From: Streptomyces sp. RPA4-2
GTDB lineage: Bacteria; Actinomycetota; Actinomycetes; Streptomycetales; Streptomycetaceae
DNA: 64,000 nucleotides
Assembly: GCF_012273515.2 (NCBI RefSeq)
Contig: NZ_CP050975.2
Span: forward strand, 6,324,001-6,388,000
Reading direction: 5' to 3'
Under the pieces are notes generated by a model. It saw only the letters and a program-made list of their open reading frames with translations. It was not told where the DNA came from and searched no databases. The position numbers and the translations under genes are program-made. How positions within the stretch are numbered: position 1 is the stretch's first letter; each line of letters begins with the position of its first letter. Below are positions 1 to 8,602 of this stretch, in pieces.

Positions 1-1320
1 ATGGTCGGCGCCCGGGACATCGAGCTGAACGCCCGGCTCACCCTCGGCGGTCTCATGGTCGACGCGGGGGACATCGAGGCGGGCATCACGGAGATGTACG
101 AGGTCAAGGAGCAGATCCCGCCGCACGGCGCGTCCCTCGTCGCGGGACGCCTCCACATCAACCTGCCCTCCCACCTGGAGTCGGTCGGCCGCTCCCGCGA
201 AGCCGTCCCGATCCTGCGGCAGGGCACCGAACTCGCCCGGAGGAACGGCCTGCTGGACACCGAGGCCTGGGTGTGGGGCAACCTCGCCGAGTCGCTCAGC
301 TCACTCGGCCGGTGGGACGAAGCCGTCGAGGCGGCACGGAACGCCCTGGGCGTGGGAGCCAGCGGCAAACCGTCCGGCAGCGGCGCCATGCGCCTGGCGG
401 ACCTCGCCCTCGACCGCGGCGACCTCGCCGAGGCGGCACGTCGACTGGACGCCGCCCGCGCCCACTTCGGCACCCACGACCCCATGCCGCAGCACGCCCT
501 GCCGCTGGTGCGCAGCACGATCCGCGTCGCCGCGGGCGAGGGCCGCCTCCTCGACGCCCGCACCGCGCTGGAGCAGGCGCTGGACGCGGGCTTCCCGCCC
601 GGCACCCAACGCTACGGCTGGCCCCTGCTGCTCGCCGCCGCCACCGCGGAGGCCGACGCCCGCGGACTGCCCGCCGCCGAGGCGGGGCGCGACAAGGCCG
701 TGCGGTCCCTCCGGGAGGCCGCCAGGACGCTGGCCACCGGAGTGCCTCTCTGGCACGCGTACGAGCGGTGGGTGCGCGCCGAACTCCGACGGGCCGAGGG
801 CGTGTCCGACCCGCACGAGTGGGCCGAGGTGGTCTCGGCCTTCGAATGCCTGGAACGCCCCTACGACCTCGCCCGCGTCCGTCACCACCTGGCCGACTCC
901 CTGCTGACCGCGGGCGCCGACGAGGACGAGAGGGCACGCGCCACCGAGCTCCTGCGGCTGGCCGGGGCGGCGGCCGACCATCTGGGCGCCCGCCCCCTCG
1001 CCGACGCCGTGGCGCTGCTCGCCCAGCGGGCCCGCCTCGCCCTGGGCAGGGCCCCCGGGCCGTACGACCCGACCCCCGGCGATCCGGCCCAGGCCCTCGG
1101 CCTCACCAGCCGTGAGCGCGACGTGTTGCGTCTGGTCGCGGCCGGCCGCACCAACCGCCAGATCGCCGAGGAACTCTTCATCTCCCCGAAGACCGCCAGC
1201 GTCCACGTGTCGAACATCCTCGCCAAGCTCGACGTCTCGGGACGGGGAGAGGCGGCGGCACTGGCCCATCGGCTCCGGCTGTTCCCCCAGGAGACCCCCA
1301 CTGCCCCGACGGCGGGCTGA
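1..1320 (+). CDS. LuxR-family transcriptional regulator, C-terminal part (5' truncated by window)
   Basis: The frame is open from the first base, so the apparent ATG at 1 is probably internal. The 439 visible residues are mostly helical TPR-like repeats, and the last ~65 form a LuxR/FixJ helix-turn-helix that starts near the motif LTSRERDVLRLVAAG and contains NRQIAEELFISPKTASVHVSNIL. This matches the C-terminal half of the LAL class (about 900-1000 aa), whose N-terminal AAA ATPase half would lie left of the window. The complete gene at 14354-17359 is a paralogue with a very similar HTH and shows the expected full architecture. The ligand and target genes cannot be read from the sequence. The class assignment is firm; the true start is unknown. 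Confidence 0.85.
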   Translation: MVGARDIELNARLTLGGLMVDAGDIEAGITEMYEVKEQIPPHGASLVAGRLHINLPSHLESVGRSREAVPILRQGTELARRNGLLDTEAWVWGNLAESLSSLGRWDEAVEAARNALGVGASGKPSGSGAMRLADLALDRGDLAEAARRLDAARAHFGTHDPMPQHALPLVRSTIRVAAGEGRLLDARTALEQALDAGFPPGTQRYGWPLLLAAATAEADARGLPAAEAGRDKAVRSLREAARTLATGVPLWHAYERWVRAELRRAEGVSDPHEWAEVVSAFECLERPYDLARVRHHLADSLLTAGADEDERARATELLRLAGAAADHLGARPLADAVALLAQRARLALGRAPGPYDPTPGDPAQALGLTSRERDVLRLVAAGRTNRQIAEELFISPKTASVHVSNILAKLDVSGRGEAAALAHRLRLFPQETPTAPTAG

Positions 1321-1358
1321 GGCATACGCTGGCAGGGATCCGGGCCGAGGGAGGCGCC

Positions 1359-1598
1359 GTGTTCAACATGTTCGAGGAGATCTTCGCACCAGGCCGCAAG
1401 CACACCGACGACGAACGCAAACGGCTCGAACTGACCCGCGTGGACCTGAACGACGGTGATCCGGGCCGCGGCCCCATCGACCTGTCCTCGGGCAAGGTGG
1501 TCGTACGGCCGCCGGAGCGGGAACGCGAGGGGGCGGAACCGGCGCAGGAACCCGTGTCCGAGCCGGACGAACCCGTGTCCGAGCCGGACGAACCCTGA
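1359..1598 (+). CDS. Small acidic protein, probably DUF6191 family
   Basis: This encodes 79 residues from a GTG start, with the purine-rich stretch GAGGGAGG at about 1349-1354 just upstream. The N-terminus (MFNMFEEIFAPGRKHTDDE) and the central segment ending DLSSGKVVV resemble a short Streptomyces family I recall as DUF6191; this is from memory. No signal peptide or membrane helix is seen. The C-terminus is low-complexity and contains a perfect 21-base tandem duplication (EPVSEPD twice). It follows the LuxR gene by 38 bases on the same strand and could be cotranscribed with it. Function is unknown. Confidence 0.7.
   Translation: MFNMFEEIFAPGRKHTDDERKRLELTRVDLNDGDPGRGPIDLSSGKVVVRPPEREREGAEPAQEPVSEPDEPVSEPDEP
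1548..1589 (+). repeat. 21-base tandem duplication inside the small acidic gene
   Basis: Two perfect 21-base copies (1548-1568 and 1569-1589), each coding EPVSEPD, followed by six bases of a third copy before the stop codon. The unit keeps the reading frame, so copy number can vary without breaking the protein. Confidence 0.9.
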
Positions 1599-1609
1599 GG
1601 CCGCGGACC

Positions 1610-2775
1610 CTACTTCACCTCCAGCTCCAGAATCCGGTCGTCGCCCTTCCCGGGGCTGCCCCGTCCGTCCGTCTCACTGGTGACCAGCCAGAGCTTGTCA
1701 CCGCCCGCCGAGACCACCGTGCGCAGCCGCCCGTACCTGCCGTTCAGGAAGGACTGCGGAGCGGCGGCGGCCCGTGTGCCCTCCAGGGGGACCCGCCACA
1801 GCCGCTCGCCCTTCAGCCCCGCCATCCAGATCGAACCGTCGGCATAGGCGATGCCGCTGGGCGAGGCGTCGTCCGTGTGCCACTGGGCGACCGGGTTGTG
1901 GTACTTCGGGTCGTCGCTCCTGCCCTCGACCACCGGCCAGCCGTAGTTGTCGCCGGGCTTGATCTGGTTCAGTTCGTCCCAGGTGTCCTGCCCGAACTCG
2001 GAGGCCCACAGGCGCTGTCTGTCGTCCCAGGCGAGACCCTGTACGTTGCGGTGCCCGTACGAGTACACGACCGAGTCGCCGAAGGGGTTGCCCGGCGCCG
2101 GGTCCCCGTCCGGCGTCATGCGCAGGATCTTGCCGCCCAGCGCCTTCTTGTCCTGGGCCAGACCCCGGGAGCCCGTCTCGCCCGCTCCCGCGTACAGCAT
2201 CCCGTCCGGGCCGAAGGCGATCCGGCCGCCGTTGTGGATCACTCCCTTGGGGATGCCCTTGAAGATCGTGTCCGGCGCGCCCAGCTGCTCGCCGGGCGGC
2301 TTCTTCGCGTCGTACAACATACGGACGATCCGGTTGTCCGAAGCCGTCGTGAAGTACGCGTAGACCATGTGGTCCGAGGCGTAGGCGGGGGAGAGCGCGA
2401 TACCGAGCAGGCCGCCCTCCCCGGCGGGGGCCACCCCCGGCACCTGGCCCAGCTCCGTCGTCCGCCCGGTCTTCTCGTCCACCCGGGTGATCGTCCCCTC
2501 GTCCCGCGAGGACACCAGAAGACCGCCCTCCGGCAGCGGCGCCAGGCCCCAGGGCGACTTGAGGCCCTCGGCGACGGTGCGCACCACCTTCACCGAACCC
2601 TTGGCGGGCGCGGCCGTCTCGGTCGGCCGCCCCGAGGAGGCCGACCCCGTCACCCCACCGCCCGACGACGGGTTCAGGCCGACCGGCGATCCGCCCCCGA
2701 GCCGCCGGAGGAACAGTAAGCCGTCACCACCAGCGCTGCCGCGGCCAACGCGGCCTTCACCACTCGACGTTGCAC
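1610..2775 (-). CDS. PQQ-dependent glucose/sorbosone dehydrogenase-like lipoprotein with apparent frameshift near its N-terminus
   Basis: The frame open from 2653 encodes a six-bladed beta-propeller of the glucose/sorbosone dehydrogenase (Gdh/YliI) family. Recognisable segments are SPWGLAPLPEGGLLVSSRD, GGLLGIALSP, IHNGGRIAFGPDGMLYAGAGE, YSYGHRNVQGLAWD and DNYGWPVVEG. Such enzymes oxidise aldoses outside the membrane using PQQ. The expected export signal lies just upstream but in another frame. It starts at GTG 2775 behind AAGGGA and reads VQRRVVKAALAAAALVVTAYCSS. That frame stops at about 2674. Adding one C to the C5 run at 2694-2698 (+ strand) joins the two parts into a normal Gly/Ser-rich linker. 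The cysteine is preceded by Tyr, which is atypical for a lipobox. The domain call is firm; whether the frameshift is real is open. Confidence 0.75.
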
Positions 2776-2879
2776 GATCAGAGGTCCCTTCGACGTGGCG
2801 GTCCTACTGTTCATACACCGCTCGCGTCCCGCGGGTTCCCGATCAGGAACACCCGATGCGCGAGCAGCCGCGGGAGCCC

Positions 2880-3908
2880 TCAGTCCCACGACCCCTGCGC
2901 CCGGGGAAGCCCCGCCACCTCCGCCAGATCCTCCGCCGTCAGCGGCAGCCCGGCCGCCCCCGCGTTCTCCACCGCCCACCGCGCCCGCTTGGCCCCCGGC
3001 ACCGGAACCACGTGCCGGCCCTGGGACAGCACCCAGGCCAGCGCCACCTGCGCGGGAGTGACCCCGTCCCCGTGCCGTCGGGCGACGCGCCGCAACCCGG
3101 CGACGATCGGCTGGTTGGCGGCCATCATCTCGGCCGTGAAGCGGGGATGGCGGGCGCGTACGTCGTCGGGCTCGAAGCCCCCGCCGGGCGTCAGCGTGCC
3201 GGTCAGGAAACCGTTGCCGAGCGGCATCGCCGCCAGGAAACCCACGCCGCGCGCGGCGCACCACGGCAGCAGCGCGTCCAGCGCCTGCGTCGACCACACC
3301 GACAGCTCGGCCTCCACCGCGCTCACCGGGAAGACCTGCTGAACCCGCTCCAGCTGCCGGATCGTTCCGTCGTACAGCCGCCCTCCGTACAGCCGCCCGT
3401 CGTACGGGCGCGCCCCCGGGCGACGGGCGGAACGGGCGCCGACCGCGCACAGCCCGAGTGAACGCACCTTTCCGGCCGCCACCAGATCGGCCATCGCGCC
3501 CCAGGTCTCCTCGACCGGCACCTCGGGGTCCGCGCGGTGCAGCTGGTAGAGGTCGATCACGTCGGTCTGCAGCCGGCGCAGCGACGCGTCGCAGGCGCGC
3601 CGCACATAACGTGGACGCCCGTTGGCCACGATGTGCTGCTCGCCCACCAGCAGTCCCACCTTCGTCGACACGAAGGCCTCCGGACGCCGTTCGCGCAGCG
3701 CCCGGCCCACCAGCAGCTCATTGGTGAAGGGCCCGTACATGTCCGCCGTGTCGAGCAGCGTCGAGCCCAGGTCGAGGGCCGCGTGCACCGTGCGCAGCGA
3801 CTCCTCACCGCGCTGCCGCGAACCGGTGTACGCCCAGGTCATCGGCATGCACCCGAGCCCGATCGCCCCCACATCGAGCGTCGCCGCGCCGATCGTCCTG
3901 CGCTCCAC
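2880..3908 (-). CDS. Aldo/keto reductase
   Basis: This is an NADPH-dependent (beta/alpha)8 oxidoreductase of about 342 residues, normal for the family. The catalytic tetrad is visible: Asp and Tyr in LLDTADMYGP, Lys in FVSTKVGLL, His in YQLHRAD. Late motifs are ALAWVLSQG and VPVPGAKR. I chose GTG 3908, which has GGGAGGG ten bases upstream and gives the usual start VERRTIG. The frame stays open to 3986, but that would overlap the divergent neighbour. Between the catalytic His and the C-terminal half is an insertion of repeated YDGRLYGGRLYDG-like residues that looks like a local duplication. It is divergent from the dehydrogenase at 3985 and shares a 76-base promoter region. The substrate is unknown. 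Confidence 0.88.
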   Translation of the reverse strand: MERRTIGAATLDVGAIGLGCMPMTWAYTGSRQRGEESLRTVHAALDLGSTLLDTADMYGPFTNELLVGRALRERRPEAFVSTKVGLLVGEQHIVANGRPRYVRRACDASLRRLQTDVIDLYQLHRADPEVPVEETWGAMADLVAAGKVRSLGLCAVGARSARRPGARPYDGRLYGGRLYDGTIRQLERVQQVFPVSAVEAELSVWSTQALDALLPWCAARGVGFLAAMPLGNGFLTGTLTPGGGFEPDDVRARHPRFTAEMMAANQPIVAGLRRVARRHGDGVTPAQVALAWVLSQGRHVVPVPGAKRARWAVENAGAAGLPLTAEDLAEVAGLPRAQGSWD

Positions 3909-3984
3909 CTGGCCGTGACCCTCCCTCTCCTGCCACCCCAACCTAACCTCTGTAGGTCCCGCCGCCTGACATAGCCTCCTGAGC

Positions 3985-4926
3985 ATGACTTCCGATGTGT
4001 GGCTCCCCTTTCACGCCGACGAGATCAAGGGCCTGCCCGAGAGCCTCGACTACCGCTTCTGGGACGGTGGCCAGGAGTTTCCCGCGGACCCGGCCGACTG
4101 CGTGTTCTATGTCGTGCCGTACATGAAGCCGCCCGCCGTCGGCCGGCGGCCGATGGCCGAAATGACCTCCCTGCAGGCCGTGCAGACCCTCTCCGCCGGA
4201 GTCGACCACGTCCAGCCGGGCCTGAAGTCCCTGCGCCCGGGAGTGCAGTTGTGCAACGCCCGTGGGGTGCACGAGGCGAGCACCAGCGAACTCGCCCTCG
4301 CCCTGATCCTCGCCTCGCTGCGGGGCATCCCCGACTTCGTACGCGCCCAGGACAAGGGGGAGTGGCGCTCCGGGTTCCGTCCGGCGCTGGCCGACAAGTC
4401 CGTTCTGATCGTGGGGTACGGGTCGATCGGGTCCGCGATCGAGGACCGGCTCGTGGCCTTCGAGGTGGCGCGGGTGGCGCGCGTCGCGCGCTCTGAGCGC
4501 ACCACGGCGCGCGGTCCGGTGCACCCACTCACGGAACTGCCCGCGCTGCTCCCCGAGGCCGATGTCGTGGTGCTGTCCACGCCCCTCACCGACAGCACGC
4601 GCGGCCTGGTGGACGCGGACTTCCTGGCCCGTATGAAGGACGGCGCGCTCCTGGTCAACGTCGCCCGCGGCCCCGTCGTCGACACCAAGGCCCTGCTCGC
4701 CGAGCTGGACAGCGGACGCCTCACCGCGGCCCTCGACGTCACCGACCCCGAGCCGCTGCCCCTGGGGCACCCCTTGTGGCAGGCGCCCGGCGTGCTCATC
4801 AGCCCCCACGTCGGCGGCCCCACGTCGGCGTTCCTGCCGCGCGCCGAGCGGCTGCTGGTCAAGCAGTTGAATCGTTTCGTGAACCGGGAGCCGCTCGGCA
4901 ACGTGGTCCTCACCACGGGCACGTAA
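3985..4926 (+). CDS. D-isomer-specific 2-hydroxyacid dehydrogenase
   Basis: An NAD(P)-dependent oxidoreductase of 313 residues that reduces 2-keto acids to D-2-hydroxy acids. The nucleotide-binding motif GYGSIG lies near residue 147. The three catalytic residues of the family are present: Arg in LVNVARGPVVD, Glu in DPEPLPLGHPLW and His in SPHVGGPT. The catalytic domain is shorter than in phosphoglycerate dehydrogenase and there is no ACT domain, so it is not a second serA (the real one is at 12557). The ATG at 3985 is the only sensible start; the sequence upstream is poor in Shine-Dalgarno signal. A hairpin follows at 4967. The natural substrate cannot be inferred. Confidence 0.88.
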   Translation: MTSDVWLPFHADEIKGLPESLDYRFWDGGQEFPADPADCVFYVVPYMKPPAVGRRPMAEMTSLQAVQTLSAGVDHVQPGLKSLRPGVQLCNARGVHEASTSELALALILASLRGIPDFVRAQDKGEWRSGFRPALADKSVLIVGYGSIGSAIEDRLVAFEVARVARVARSERTTARGPVHPLTELPALLPEADVVVLSTPLTDSTRGLVDADFLARMKDGALLVNVARGPVVDTKALLAELDSGRLTAALDVTDPEPLPLGHPLWQAPGVLISPHVGGPTSAFLPRAERLLVKQLNRFVNREPLGNVVLTTGT

Positions 4927-4966
4927 CGCGCCGCCGTCCGCGGCCGCGCCCGGGCAGGGACACTCT

Positions 4967-4986
4967 CCGCATTCCCCCGAATGCGG
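4967..4986 (+). terminator. Hairpin after the hydroxyacid dehydrogenase
   Basis: A perfect 8-bp stem, CCGCATTC/GAATGCGG, with a CCCC loop, 40 bases after the stop codon. There is no T-run, as is common for GC-rich actinobacterial terminators. Confidence 0.45.
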
Positions 4987-5323
4987 GTCGTGTCCGCATC
5001 CCCGCTGGTCGTTACGGAGCGTAGAGGAACTATGTCCCTGAGTGACGAGACTGGTGTATCGTCCCGACAGGGGCTGCGCCGCGCACCGTTCGGCGCCGGG
5101 GATGGACATTCGGACTGCGAGGGGGGCGACGGGCGATGCACGGCCTATGGACGAACGATCCGACGCGGCGGGGCCGCCGACGACCCTGGCGCGCGGCCAC
5201 GCGCAGCCGAGCCCACGGCGGCCACGGCGGACATCATCACCGCAGGCACGGCGCCCGCAGGAGGCATGCGCACCCAGCGTGCCCGGAGCAGCGGGACCCC
5301 GCTGTGCGGACCGGGTGGGACCG

Positions 5324-8300
5324 GTGAGTTCCCCCGGAGCGCTGCTGACCCGCCGTCCGGTACTCGGCGGTGGGACGGGTATGGTCTCGCAGCTCGCGCT
5401 GGCCGTGGTCTGCGCGGGATACGCCGTCGGTTCCGCCCTCGGCTGGGGCTCGGCGAATCTGGCACTGATCATGGGCGACTTCGGGCTGAGCGCCGCCGCG
5501 GGCACCGCGGCCGTCTCCTGCTTCCTCTACGCCCACCACCGGCGCAGCCGCTTTCGACCCGCGTGGATGCTCTTCGCGGTCTCCTCCGCCATGGCCTCGC
5601 TGGGCAACGGCGTCTGGGGGTGGTACGAGATCGTCCTGGAGCGTCAGGTCCCGAGCCCCAGTTTCGCCGACATCTTCTTCCTGTGCTTCGCGCCGCCGGC
5701 CATCGTGGGACTGCTGGTGCTCGCCAAGAGGCCGGTGACCAAGGCCGGTTGGATCTGCCTGGCACTCGACTCCTGGCTCATCGGCGGTTCCCTGCTCACG
5801 CTGTCCTGGAGTCTCGCGCTCGCCCAGGCGGCGAAGTTCGACGGCCCGAGCGTCGCGCACACCGCGCTCTCCCTGGCGTACCCCCTGCTGGACATCGCCC
5901 TGGTCAGCATGGTGCTGGCGCTGCACTTCAGGCGTTCCTCCCTGAACCGCTCGGCGGTGAACACCGCGATCGGCGCACTCGCCCTGACCGTGATGTGCGA
6001 CGCCCTGTTCACCTCGCCCCTCCTGCACAACAACTACCACTCCGGGCAGCTTCTCGACGCGGGCTGGTTCGCCGGCTCGCTGCTCCTCGCGTACGCCCCC
6101 TGGGCCGGCACCCGGCAGGGACAGCCGGACGCCGGCGAACACGGCGGCAACGAACCGCGCGGGAACGGGCACGAACGGAGCGGGCACGAACGGAGCGGGT
6201 ACGAACGGAGCGGGCACGGAAGGGACGGCTACGGCGAGGACGGGCACGCGCGCGTGGTGCACGAACACATCCCGGACCGGCGGCCGGACGGCGGACACCC
6301 CGTGGGGCACCCCGTCCCGCAGGGCGCGGGCCACCACCGGTACGCGGCCCCCCGCCCGATCGCCGGATCACTGGGCGCGCTCACGCCCTACCTGGCCGCC
6401 GCGGTCTGCACGCTGGGGATTCTCTACAACGTGCTCAACGGCCGCAGCGTCGACCGCGTGGTACTCCTCACCGCGGGCCTGGTCGTGCTCGCCCTCGTGG
6501 TGCGCCAGGGCATCATGCTGCTCGACAACATCACCCTCACCCAGGAGCTGGCCCAGAAGGAGAACCACTTCCGCTCCCTGGTGCAGGGCTCCAGCGACGT
6601 CATCATGATCGCGGCGCCGAACGGCATCCTGAAGTACGTCAGCCCGGCAGCCGCCGGGGTCTACGGCCGCAGCGCGGAGGACCTCGTGGGCTCCGAGCTC
6701 GCCTCGCTCATCCACCCCGAGGACCTCGGCTGCGTGGTGCACGAGGTGCGCCGCTTCCTGGCCGCCAGTCACCTGCGGGAGCCCACCACGCGCATCGAGT
6801 GCCGCTTCAAGTCCGGCGGGGGCGGCTGGCTCAACGTGGAGTCCACCGTCAACCGGCACCACGGCGGCCTCATCTTCAACAGCCGTGACGTGACGGAGCG
6901 GGTGCGGCTGCAGGCACAACTGCAGCACAACGCCGAGCACGACCCGCTCACCGACCTGCCCAACCGCGCCCTGTTCACGCGGCGCGTCCAGCAGGCCCTG
7001 TCCGGCCGCCGCTCCACCGACCGTGGCACGGCCGTTCTCTTCATCGACCTCGACGGCTTCAAGGCGGTCAACGACACGATCGGGCACCAGGCCGGCGACG
7101 AGCTCCTCGTGCAGGCCGCCCGCAGACTCCAGGACTCGGTGCGGCACGGCGACACCGCCGCCCGGCTCGGCGGCGACGAGTTCGCGGCCCTGATCGTCGG
7201 CGACGGCAACCGCGACCGTGCCGCGCGTGAGCAACAGATCATGGAACTCGCCGACCGACTGCGGATCAAGCTCTCGCAGCCCTACGCCATCGACGGCAAC
7301 GATGTCCGGGTGGCCGCGTCCATCGGCGTCGGCTTCGCCGAACCGGGCCTTGGGGCAGGCGAGTTGCTGCGCAACGCCGACCTGGCCATGTACCGCGCCA
7401 AGGCGGCGGGCAAGGGGCGCGTCGAGCTGTACGCACCCCAGATGCAGCAGGATGTCGTACGCAAGGCGGAGCTGGCGACGCGGCTGCGCTCGGCTCTTCA
7501 GGACGGCGAGTTCGCGCTGCTGCACCAGCCCGTGGTCTGCCTGGAGAACGGCCGGATCGCGACGGTCACCGCCCAGGCCCGCTGGCGTTCCTCCCAAGGG
7601 GTGCTCTTCACCCCCGCCGAGTTCCTGCGCGTCGCCGAGGACAGCGACCGGACCGCCGAGCTGGGCCGCTGGATCCTCGAGGAGGCGGTCGAACAGGCGG
7701 CCGAGCGGGCAGCGGCGGGGGTCACGGTGCCCGTCGCCGTCCGGATGAGCGCCCGTCGCCTGCTGGACCGCTCGGCGCCCCTCGGCTCCGTGGAGGCCCT
7801 GCTGACCCGGCACGGGCTCTCCTCGGGTGCCCTGATCGTCGAGCTGTCCGACGCCGATCCACGGGTCGCCCTGGACGAGCTGGAGCGCCGGCTGAACGCG
7901 CTGCGGAGGGTCGGGGTCCGGATCGCCCTGGACGGCTTCGGGGGCGGCTGTGCCGCGATCACGGCACTCAGAAGGCTCCCCGTCGACGTCCTCAGGCTCG
8001 ACCGTGGCCTGGTCGAGGGCGTCGTCGAGTCCGCCCGGCTGCACAAGATCACCAGCGGACTGCTGAGGATCGCCACCGACCTGGGGCTGCAGTCCGTGGC
8101 CGACGGCGTGGATCTCCCCGAGCAGGTCGTGGCCCTGCGCGCGATGGGCTGTACGCACGGCCAGGGGATGGCTTTCTCCGGACCCCTCGACGAGTACCGG
8201 CTGCGCAGGGCGCTGTCCTCCGGCCACTACCCGGTCCCGCACGGGCCGGCCGAGCCCGCGTTCGCGGGAGGCGGCGCCGGGGTGTATACGAGTGGTGTGC

Positions 8301-8365
8301 CCGCTGTTCTCGGGGGCGGAACCGCCCTCCGCTCACATAATGAGACTCCCGTCCCACCTACTTGA
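5324..8365 (+). CDS. Membrane-bound PAS-GGDEF-EAL protein (c-di-GMP signalling), EAL domain degenerate
   Basis: From GTG 5324 the protein has 1013 residues. The order is: about eight hydrophobic segments (residues ~20-255), a hydrophilic loop with GHERSG repeats (~264-345), two more hydrophobic helices (~350-400), a PAS domain (~415-525), a GGDEF domain (~537-705) and an EAL domain (~725-962). The diguanylate cyclase signature is intact (RLGGDEFAAL near residue 616), with DLDGFKAVND upstream. The EAL half has lost its hallmark residues: AQARW replaces EALxRW, ELSDAD replaces EITES, and DGFGGG replaces DDFGTG. It should therefore make c-di-GMP, or only bind it, rather than degrade it. The start is uncertain: the frame is open from 5042 with an ATG at 5147, but third-position base use there looks non-coding. 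It precedes the ilvB leader. Confidence 0.88.
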   Translation: MSSPGALLTRRPVLGGGTGMVSQLALAVVCAGYAVGSALGWGSANLALIMGDFGLSAAAGTAAVSCFLYAHHRRSRFRPAWMLFAVSSAMASLGNGVWGWYEIVLERQVPSPSFADIFFLCFAPPAIVGLLVLAKRPVTKAGWICLALDSWLIGGSLLTLSWSLALAQAAKFDGPSVAHTALSLAYPLLDIALVSMVLALHFRRSSLNRSAVNTAIGALALTVMCDALFTSPLLHNNYHSGQLLDAGWFAGSLLLAYAPWAGTRQGQPDAGEHGGNEPRGNGHERSGHERSGYERSGHGRDGYGEDGHARVVHEHIPDRRPDGGHPVGHPVPQGAGHHRYAAPRPIAGSLGALTPYLAAAVCTLGILYNVLNGRSVDRVVLLTAGLVVLALVVRQGIMLLDNITLTQELAQKENHFRSLVQGSSDVIMIAAPNGILKYVSPAAAGVYGRSAEDLVGSELASLIHPEDLGCVVHEVRRFLAASHLREPTTRIECRFKSGGGGWLNVESTVNRHHGGLIFNSRDVTERVRLQAQLQHNAEHDPLTDLPNRALFTRRVQQALSGRRSTDRGTAVLFIDLDGFKAVNDTIGHQAGDELLVQAARRLQDSVRHGDTAARLGGDEFAALIVGDGNRDRAAREQQIMELADRLRIKLSQPYAIDGNDVRVAASIGVGFAEPGLGAGELLRNADLAMYRAKAAGKGRVELYAPQMQQDVVRKAELATRLRSALQDGEFALLHQPVVCLENGRIATVTAQARWRSSQGVLFTPAEFLRVAEDSDRTAELGRWILEEAVEQAAERAAAGVTVPVAVRMSARRLLDRSAPLGSVEALLTRHGLSSGALIVELSDADPRVALDELERRLNALRRVGVRIALDGFGGGCAAITALRRLPVDVLRLDRGLVEGVVESARLHKITSGLLRIATDLGLQSVADGVDLPEQVVALRAMGCTHGQGMAFSGPLDEYRLRRALSSGHYPVPHGPAEPAFAGGGAGVYTSGVPAVLGGGTALRSHNETPVPPT
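6167..6211 (+). repeat. Three 15-base tandem repeats in the GGDEF/EAL gene
   Basis: Units at 6167, 6182 and 6197 code GHERS, GHERS and GYERS, followed by a decayed fourth copy. They lie in the hydrophilic loop between the membrane blocks and keep the frame. Confidence 0.85.
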
Positions 8366-8398
8366 CAGTCGATGCGTGCCGGGGGGAGGGTCAATGCC

Positions 8399-8440
8399 AT
8401 GCGCACCCGAATTCTCGTACTTGGAAAGCGCGTCGGCTGA
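8399..8440 (+). CDS. ilvB attenuator leader peptide (MRTRILVLGKRVG)
   Basis: A 13-codon ORF preceded by a strong Shine-Dalgarno run (GGGGGGAGGG at about 8381-8390) at normal spacing. Its centre carries ATT CTC GTA CTT, that is Ile-Leu-Val-Leu, the three end products of the pathway. The rho-independent hairpin at 8495-8528 lies between it and ilvB. This is the classic layout for translation-coupled transcriptional attenuation: when charged Ile/Leu/Val tRNAs are scarce the ribosome stalls on these codons and terminator formation is prevented. Actinobacterial ilvB leaders of this type have been described. The ORF is too short for standard gene callers. Confidence 0.85.
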   Translation: MRTRILVLGKRVG

Positions 8441-8494
8441 AGCTGGTGATCACCGGACGGACCCGGAAGACCCAGCGACCGCACCCGGCGCGCT

Positions 8495-8528
8495 CCCCTC
8501 GCTTGCCTCACGGCACGAGGGGTTTTTT
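8495..8528 (+). terminator. Attenuator terminator upstream of ilvB
   Basis: The stem CCCCTCG (8495-8501) pairs with CGAGGGG (8516-8522), with an inner TGCC/GGCA extension, directly followed by six T residues at 8523-8528. It is one of the few hairpins in the window with a true T-run and lies 75 bases before ilvB, so it should gate transcription into ilvBN. Confidence 0.85.
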
Positions 8529-8602
8529 GTTGCACAGGTGACTGTCGACCAACAACCGCACATCGTACAAACCTCGCAAAAACCCTCAGCATCGAGAAGA
8601 GA

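Noticed and set aside
5042-5323. An N-terminal extension of the GGDEF/EAL protein from GTG 5042 or ATG 5147, or an in-frame-shifted start at ATG 5032
   Set aside because: Third-position base use in this stretch is unlike the rest of the gene and the protein is low-complexity. I kept GTG 5324 as the best guess but cannot exclude a longer start.
6368-8242. A 624-codon minus-strand frame under the GGDEF/EAL gene
   Set aside because: GC-driven shadow, as are 8450-10354 and 15554-17374.
8362-8390. TTGACA at 8362-8367 as -35 of an ilvB promoter
   Set aside because: The matching -10 position falls in a G-rich ribosome site. CATAAT at 8336-8341 is a better -10 candidate but has no good -35, so no promoter was annotated.
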